This document shows, piece by piece, positions 44,430 through 53,400 of a DNA stretch of 64,000 nt. The first letter of the stretch is position 1, and each line of letters opens with the position of its first letter. The stretch is from contig NZ_QNRT01000005.1 of assembly GCF_003315245.1 (NCBI RefSeq), positions 62,001 to 126,000 of the forward strand. The letters run 5' to 3'. Under the pieces are notes generated by a model. The model ran no database searches, was not told the DNA's origin, and saw nothing but the letters and a program-made list of their open reading frames with translations. This DNA is from Arenicella xantha. GTDB lineage: Bacteria; Pseudomonadota; Gammaproteobacteria; Arenicellales; Arenicellaceae. The translations under genes were made by a program, and so were the position numbers.

Positions 44430-47400
44430 ATGAGTATCTCTAGATTCTTTGCATCAGTACGTCGTATCGCGCAATCATCGAACCTTATTGTTATTACAGC
44501 TGCCTTGGTTGCAGTGCCGGCTTCAGCTGAAGAACGATCAGGTACCGCCACGGTTGGTGGGCGTTTTAGTAGTGATATGGCAGAGGCTTATTTAAGTATT
44601 CTTGCGCCGTTGTCGTCGACTGATGACAGTTTGCTGTTTTTGAATCCTAGGTTGTCGCTGAAAGACGAGGGAGAAAGTGAAGGCAATTTTGGTATAGGCT
44701 ATCGCAAGCTATTTGGTGACAAAGCCATATTGGGCGCAAACCTTTATGCCGACCGCAGTCGCTCAAAATACGACAACAGCTTTAATCAATGGGGTATCGG
44801 GCTAGAGTTTCTAACCGACAGTTTCGATTTTCGTGCCAATTACTATAACCCTGGAAGTGACACGGTTATCGGTGCCACCGCCAATGTGGATACGTTCGAG
44901 CAATTAATCGACATCCAAGAGCGCATTGATCGAATGCGCGCTATTAGTCGCAGTCTAGTCGAGAGTCGCACGTCTACAATCTCCAGTGATTTTTATGAGG
45001 GTAATAATCTCCTCAATACGACGACGGCAACCACCACTGATCGGTTTCGTACCACCACAACTGATACCACGACGACTACCACTACTACCACTACCACGAA
45101 CACTTACAGTGATTTGTTGTTCGAAAAGCGTGAGGGCGGATTAGAGGGCTATGACTTAGAGTTAGGTTATAAACTTCCGCTGGCCGATACTTTGCCCGAA
45201 GTTCGCGTGTTTGGCGGCTATTACGATTTTGATGGGCCATTTAACAGTGAAATAAAAGGCGCCAAGGGGCGTTTAGAAGTTCGTGCCGGAGATTACTTAA
45301 CCTTTGACGCCGAATTATTCGAAGACGATGAATTGCACGGTTCCGACTACTATGTCGGCGCACGACTAAATTTACCGTTCAGCTTTAGCCGTTTGTTCGA
45401 TGGCCAGAATCCCTTTCTAGCGCGCAAAGATGATATCAAGCGTTTCCGTAATCGCCCATTAGCGGCACGTCTTGGTGAAGAGGTACTGAGAGACGTGAAT
45501 ATTCACGTGGCCGAAAGCGATTTCGCTGAGAACATTGCTAAGCGCGAGACAAATATTGAAATTGATGTGGTTGAGGAAGTTCAGGTAGATGTTGAAACGA
45601 CATCCCGCACCGATTCCGTGGTAACCCGTCGCGAAGATGAGTTGCGCTACACCAGTGATGGCGAATTGATTACCTTGACCCACGTAGACAGTAATTCGAC
45701 CGGGGCTGATGTTGGTACTTTTGAAGACCCGAATACAACATTAACATCAGCGAATGCGACACAGGCCGCGGACGCGAATGACATCGTGCTGATTCATGCC
45801 GACTCAGCGTATAACGATGAATCAATTGAGGTTACGGATAATCAAATGGTGGTTGGTCAGGGTGGTGGTGTCGAGACCAGCATCGAGACTGATCAAGGCA
45901 CGGTAGTTCTGCCGAACGCCAATGGTGGAACCAGTGCGCCCGTGATCACCAATGGTGGCGTAAATATTAATTCGAATAATGTGCTGGTCACCAATTTGGC
46001 TATTGATGGTGGCAGTATAACTACCGCAGCTAACGGTGAGCATTCGGATCTGACCATTACCAACATGAGTATTGCTAATTCGAGTGGTGATGCAATTAGT
46101 CTAGGTGATGGTGGTGGCACGTTGAGCGGTACCATTACGCTGTCTGACATTACCATTACAGACAGCGCTGACGACGGCATCGATATCCAAAATATGTTGG
46201 CCAACACGCAAATAGTGGGCAATAACATTTCGATCACAGGTGCTGGCGATGACGGCATTGATTTTGATGATTTAATCAGTGCTGCGACTAATTCCAACAT
46301 GAGCTTCACTAATGTGGTTGTCGAAAATAGTGCTGATGCAGGCATTACCTTAACTGGGTTGGCTGATGGTTCAACGACTTCATTCGCAAATACGCAAATT
46401 GACTCGAGTGGTTCAGATGGTTTACGTGTTGATGGCCTGAACGCTGGTGCAACACTAAACGTTGAAAATTTCGATGTAGCAACCAGCGCCGAGAACGGTA
46501 TTGGCATCTATAATTCTGACGGCACCATTACATTTGATGCGGCCTCATCGATTGCCGATAGCGCAGAGCATGGAGTGTTGATACAAAGCGGTGATGTTGA
46601 TCTCAGCTATTCTGGCACCATAGATCACACATTGGCTGGGGCTCAAGAGGTTATCGAAATCAGTAATACTGGCGCCGCGAGTTCGGTTGTCTTTGACAGT
46701 GAGGCTGACAATGCTATTGTTGATACTAACTTAGGCATCTATGTAGACAACTCAGCTGGCGACCTTACTGTGAGCGCTGATGCGGAGCTTTCAGGTCTCG
46801 ATGGGGTATACATAAGCGGTGCAAGTGGTACTTTGACTTTTGATAATACGCACCTGCGTAATATTGAAGGAGTACTGGACCCTAATGGCGCTGCAGAGGG
46901 CGCGCTAGACCTACATGATAGTACCGCAACCGTGGTGTTTGGTGAGGGTAGTTCGATCGATCAGGGCGTTGACTTAGCGGCTGTAGCCGTGGGTTTTTTT
47001 GGTGCTGGCGATAACAGCACTTTAGAGTTTAACGGCACAATTAACGCGACTAATGGCGACGGTTTGCAGTTCCAAGATGCCGACGGTGTTTACAGCTTCA
47101 ATGGCACTAGCACCCTAAATGGCGGCGATGCCGGCATTGATATCTCAAATGGTTCAGGCGGTGAATTTACTTTTGAAAATACCGCCATTACTAATGCGAG
47201 CGGTGTGGCGATCAATATAGACGGCCTTGATGGTGGGACAGTTACATTTAACGATGGCTCAGCCACCACCAGCAGCGGTTCGCCAACGGTTAACATCAGC
47301 AACGGCACTGGTACCGTCAACGTAACAAACAGCGCGATTAGTCAACAAGGAACCGGGCGCGTTATTAGCGTAGAGCAATTTGGTGCCGCCGGCGACAATA

Positions 47401-50400
47401 TATTGTTCGACGCAGCAGGCAGTGTTTCAGCACTCGCATCGGGTAATCAAGGTGTGGTGATTCAAGACGTTAACGCTAATGTCACGCTCGGCAATGCGAA
47501 CATTGCTAATACTGCTGGCGATGCGATCACTATTGATAATTCGACAGGTCAAATGAACTTGAGTTCGGTCAGTGTGGTCAATGCTGGTGCGAACGGTATA
47601 CACGCCACTGATCTAAATGGCACTTTACTCATTCAGCAAGGCACTACCATCAACGGCGCAGTCGGCGACGGTATTCGTGTAGATTCCAGTGGCGCACCGG
47701 TAGCGACTACAGTACAAGTTTTGGGTACAGCTGACAGTGTTGATGTCAGTAATGTTGCTGGTAATGCTTTAGTGGTGGCGGATACAACCGCGCCAGTCTT
47801 ACTCTCCGATTTTGATACACAAAATATTTCGGGCAATGAATTTGTGTTCGATAATTCGGGTCCAGTGACCGTGACCGATGGACTCACGTTCGCAGACATC
47901 GCGCAAGGGTTATTCATTAATCAAACAGGCAGTCACCTGATCACTAATGCTGACCTAACTACGCTACAAGTTAGTGGGGGTTCAGCTGATATTACAATCA
48001 CCGATTCGGCGATTGTTAATAATACCAATGCGGCAACTATTTCAGTGGATGGCGGCCACAGCGGTTCGATTACCACTGATGCTAATACCACCATCGAAAC
48101 GACTAATGGCACTGGCTTCCAGTTCGACGATGCTGATGGGACTTACGCCTTCAATGGCCCCAACACCTTTAATGGTGGAGATGCCGGGATCGATATTGTT
48201 AATGACTCTAGCGGTACGTTTACCTTTGGTAGTGGCACGGCAATCACTAGTCCAAGTGGGGTTGCGCTTAATATCGACGGCAGTGATGCGAACGTCACTT
48301 ATAACGGTACGATCACGCAGAATAACGCGGCAACCGCTATCAATATCGCCAATAATACCGGCGGTACTGTCACCATTGCTGGCCAGGTCGTTGCGAATAC
48401 GTCAAATACGGATTCTGTCGTTATCAGCAATAACACCAGCACCACCAGTTTCACTGGCGGGCTCAATCTAAATACCACCAGTGGTACCGCGTTGTCTGCC
48501 AACAATGGCGGTACGGTCAATATCAGTAACGGTGGCGATGAATCAATCACCGCCACGAATGGCGCTGCGGTGCAAATTGCAGACACCAACACCAATATCG
48601 TCCTAGACTCCATTTCAGCAAATGGTGGAGGCGCTGGTGTCGGGGTTCATTTAACCACCGCGGGCGCGGGTTCTATATTTGCAGTCAGTGGCACAACCCA
48701 GCTGGACAATTATCTTACTGCAATCTTGCTCGAAGATAACCAAGGTACAGCAACCTTCGGGACTACCAATATTGATATGAGTAATGCCGGCGGTGCCCGT
48801 GGAATCGATTTTCTTGGCACTAATAATGCCACTAATTTCGGTGTTACCAGCATCACCAATGTAGGTGGTGGTGCTAGCCAAGTGGGTATCGATTATGCCA
48901 ATAGCACGTTGCTTGGCGGTTCCTTGTTTACTTCAGTGGATATCTCCGGCCCCGCTACATCGACAGATTCGGTCGCAGTAGACTTAACGGCAATGCAAGG
49001 TAATCAAGTGGTTCGTCTTGGCGAGCAGGTTCGCACTGGCGCATCGAGTCATATTACCGACGTGCATGGTGGTGTACTTATTGATAATACTGCTGCCGTG
49101 CAGTTTACCTTTGGTGATGGCGAAGACGCCACTGACACGCTGTCTACGATTGATGTAAACAGTCAAGCTGGTGCCTACACGGTCGACGCGGCTGGTGGCA
49201 CGTTAGCCGCATCCAACTTCAACTTCGAGGATGTCATGGTTGGTTCTGGCGATTCAGCAAACTTACCTGCTGGCGCAAATGCACCTATATTTGTCAGTGA
49301 AACGGGAGGCACAATTACCGCGTCTACCAACAATCTCAGTGACGATGTTACGACCATCACGGTTGCTGATGCTGAAAGTCTAGCGGACACAGACCAGCTA
49401 TTTGTATTCGTTGGTGACAGTGGCGGCGATATCGACGTAGCCGGTGGTGCTGTCGACGGATTTACCCTGGATGAAGGTCAGAGTATTGATAGCTTCAACA
49501 ATGGCAACACGATTTCGTCGGGTCAAGCACAGCCAAATAATATCACTGGTAATATTGGCTCTAGTGGCGTCACATACAGCTCGGATGATGTCACCGCAAT
49601 TAATACCGCGGCCGGCGCAACCAGTGTTATTAATATTGATGGAGCAGGAAACAACCAAGTTAGTAACTTAAATGTGATGAGCCCAACCACGGCAGGAGCA
49701 TCAGGGGTTGTCGTACAAAACGTTGTTGCCGGCCCAGTTACCTTATCAAATTTGACGATTGATAATGGTGCTATGGCGGCAGTGACCTTGAGTGGAAATT
49801 CACAGACGATTAACCTGAATAATGTCGATGTCGCAGACTTAGATTTGTCTGGCGTTAATGCCGGTACGGCGCTTACGATTACTGGCGCCAGCCACGCTGG
49901 TCAAGTGGTTGTTGGTTCGGGTTCTGATCTCGGCGGCACCACAGGTACCGTTATCTCCGCAAATGTGGGCGACAATGTTGTGTTGCTCGACACCAGTGGT
50001 ACGCAACTTAATGTTAGCGGCAACACCGGTACGGTTATTGATATCAATGGCCTAGCAGCTGGCAGTAATTTGAATCTAGGTGCAATTAATGCCGATGGTG
50101 TGACCGCCGACAGTGTGTTGCGGATTCAGAATATGGATGGCGGCAACCTAAATGCGCAAGCGATAGCGATTACTAATTTCGGTGACGCAACAAGTGACAC
50201 GGCGATCGATATAGCTGGTAGCGCCGGGTCGTTAAATTTTACCGAGCTTGATATTGCTGCGACCAGTGGTAGTGCGTTGGTGTTAGAAGGTCAAACTCTG
50301 GCAATTGCTAATACCGATAACGATATTACGACGCTAGATGGCCAAGCGCTGAACCTCGACGGTACAGTGATCGCCGCAGGCGGTGTGACTTTCGATCAGG

Positions 50401-53400
50401 TTACGGCGAATGCGACTACTCAAGATGTGGTATCAATTAACAACACAACTGGCGGTGACCTAATACTCAACGATGTTGCGCTAAGCGGGAGCGCGATCAC
50501 CAAGGGGCTGCTTGTGTCCGGTGGCGCGCGCAGCAGCAACGTCTTGGTGAATGCTGGAACCATTGCTAATGGTGTTTCGATTATCGGTTCAGGAGCTGGT
50601 GACGTAATAGTCGATGCAGATATCAGTGCCGCAGCTGGCTACGCCGTACAAGTCGCGAATCGTGGCGCCGGCGCCGGCGTGGTTGATATCAATGGCACTG
50701 TCACCAGCAGCACCGGTGCTGTTTCGATACAGAACAATTCGGCCGGCACGGTACAGTTTGACGGTGTGGTGACCGGTGCTGGTGGGAATACTAGCGGGGC
50801 GATCAATGTCGGCGGAAATACGGGCGGCACGAACAACTTTAATGCACTAGTTGACATTGATGTAACTGGTAACGGTACTGGCGTCATGATTGGCAACACC
50901 AACACGCCAGGTGCAGCGGTGAACTTTAATGGCGGGCTAGATGTTAATTCGGTCAATGGCGTCGCTCTGAGTGTTGAAGGTGGCACGATTTCGGTGGCAA
51001 ATGCAGGCACTGAATCGGTTGCAACCACTGGCACTGCCGGTGCGGTCAATATTGACGGCGCAACTGTGGCTGCTAGTGGAATCAATCTCGATTCAGTCAG
51101 CACCAGCAGCTTAGCTTCATCAAATGCAATCAATGTTAATGACGCAGTTGGCGGTGCGATTACTATTGCGTCGGTCGATACCAACGGTACTGTCCTGACG
51201 ACGGGCTTGAATGTCAGCGGCGATGCTCGCACTAGCAACGTGCTAGTCAACGGTGGAACCATCAATAATGGTCTGACAATAAGTGATGACGGAACCGGAA
51301 CAGTGGTTGTCGGAGCGGCTATTACCGACAACGCAGGTTACGCGGTTCGAATTGAAAACCGTGATGGTTCTGCGGGTCAAGTAGACATTAATGGCGCGGT
51401 GAGTAACAACACCGGCGTAGTATCAATTCAATCGAATTCAGCTGGTACGGTGAACTTTAACGGCGTGGTTACCGGCACCGGTGCCAACACGACTGGCTCG
51501 ATCAATAGCGATAATAACACCGGTGGCAGCACCAACTTTACCGCCTTAGTCGATCTCGACCAGACCGGCAATGGTGTTGGGGTTGATCTACAGAGCGGTA
51601 TTGGCTCTAGTACCAACTTCACCGGCGGTTTAGATGTTACAACGGCTTCAGGTACTGGGGTAAACGTGTTCGAAGGCGGCACGGTGTCTATCACCGGTGC
51701 GAGTAATAGTATTGCCACTGGCAGTGGTCGCGTGATGACGTTTTCAGATTCAACTATCGGTGCAGCTGGTTTAAATTTCGCATCCGTTGCCAATACCAGT
51801 GCAAACGCGTTCGCGAGCCTTGAAATGACTAATGTTAGCGGCGGAGATCTAATCATCGGCACTACTAATTTAACCGGGTCAGGCGTTCGTTTAGCGGGGA
51901 CTATTGATTCAGATGTTGAACTTGGTGATGTGGATATTGCCTTAACTGGCGATAGTCAAACTGGCCTGGACCTAAGCGGTTCGGCACTCAACGGCACGCT
52001 GAATGCGTCGGACTTTGATTTAACTTCAAGCAGTGCGACCGATACTGTTGGTGTGAATCTAGTTAACACTACAGGCACCGGCAGTATTCAACTCGGAGAT
52101 ACTAATCAGAACGGTGGTGATAATGCGACGATTACCGGCGTGAATGATGGGGTTCTTTTTTCATCCGTGACTGACACCGACTTTACCTTCGGCGATGGTA
52201 GCAACGTAAATCCTGATGGTATTGCATCGACAATTGATGCGGTTACACCAATAAATGATAACGGAAGCGGATTGCCAGCAAGCGGTGGCTATCATTTTAA
52301 CGACGTCACTTTAATCGGTGATACCTCAGCCTTGGCCGGCCCCGATGTGTACTACGTTGATGCCGCTGGCAGTGGTAATGGCAACACTCAAGGAAATGCT
52401 GGCAGCATTGATGGTGCAGAGAGTTCCGGTGCGGATGCCATTGTCTTGATCGACACCACCAACAATAGCTCGGCGGATGTTATCGATCAAATGAGTGTTC
52501 CACATATCAGCGCAGGCTTAAGCAACTCACTTGAACTTGCAGATGGTCAAATACTAATCACTCTGATTGGTGGGCAAGTCATTGATCTGGGAATATTTGG
52601 CTTGTCGGGAGGTGTTCCATCGAACTTCGAAATTAATGTGAGTGGTTCATCTGTGATTACTGGCTCGGCGACCTTGGATAGTTTGGCGCCGGTTCTAACC
52701 ACTAGTGTCGGTGACACCGTGGTGTTGAACGGATCTTCAACTTTACAAGACGTGGTTCTAACCAACACTGGCACTGGCACCGCTGTATCGGGTGATTTCA
52801 GCAGCAACGAAACCGTCACCATCAACACTAGTACAGTAGATGGAGTTAGTTTCACACCGAGTGGTGGCACAACTACCGTTAATTTGAATAACCTTGCCTC
52901 AACGTCAACGGTAAGTCTTAATGGCTCTGGTGGAGGCGCTATCACCTTAAACACCACTGGTACCAATACAATAGAAACGGTCGCTGACCAAATTCTAAAC
53001 TTGGATACTGTGACACTTGGTGCTGGTGGCGTTAACTTTGCTTCATTAACATCAACAGCGGCTGTTAGCGCTGGTGATGCAGTACGATTAGCCGCGATTT
53101 CGGGCGGTAATTTTTCCGGCGGTAATCTAACCGTGGCTGGCACGCTCGCCGGTAATGGTTTGTCGGTAGTTGAGACTAGCGCTAATACCTCGTTCAATTC
53201 CATTGATATAGATAATGTCAGTGCAGCTGGGATTTCGATAGATTCTATTGGCGGCGATGGTGGCAATACTGGAGATTTCACTGTGCTCGGTCTAACCGAC
53301 ATTAGTGGTACCGGCGCAGGCCAAGCGGCGATCGCTATCGCCAATCATAGTGGCGCAACCACTTTCGCAGATATCAATATCAATAATCGCGGTGGTGCTG

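Noticed and set aside
45018-45098. CRISPR-like or VNTR array
   Set aside because: It is a coding threonine tract with mixed codons and no spacer structure; no CRISPR repeats were seen anywhere in the window.
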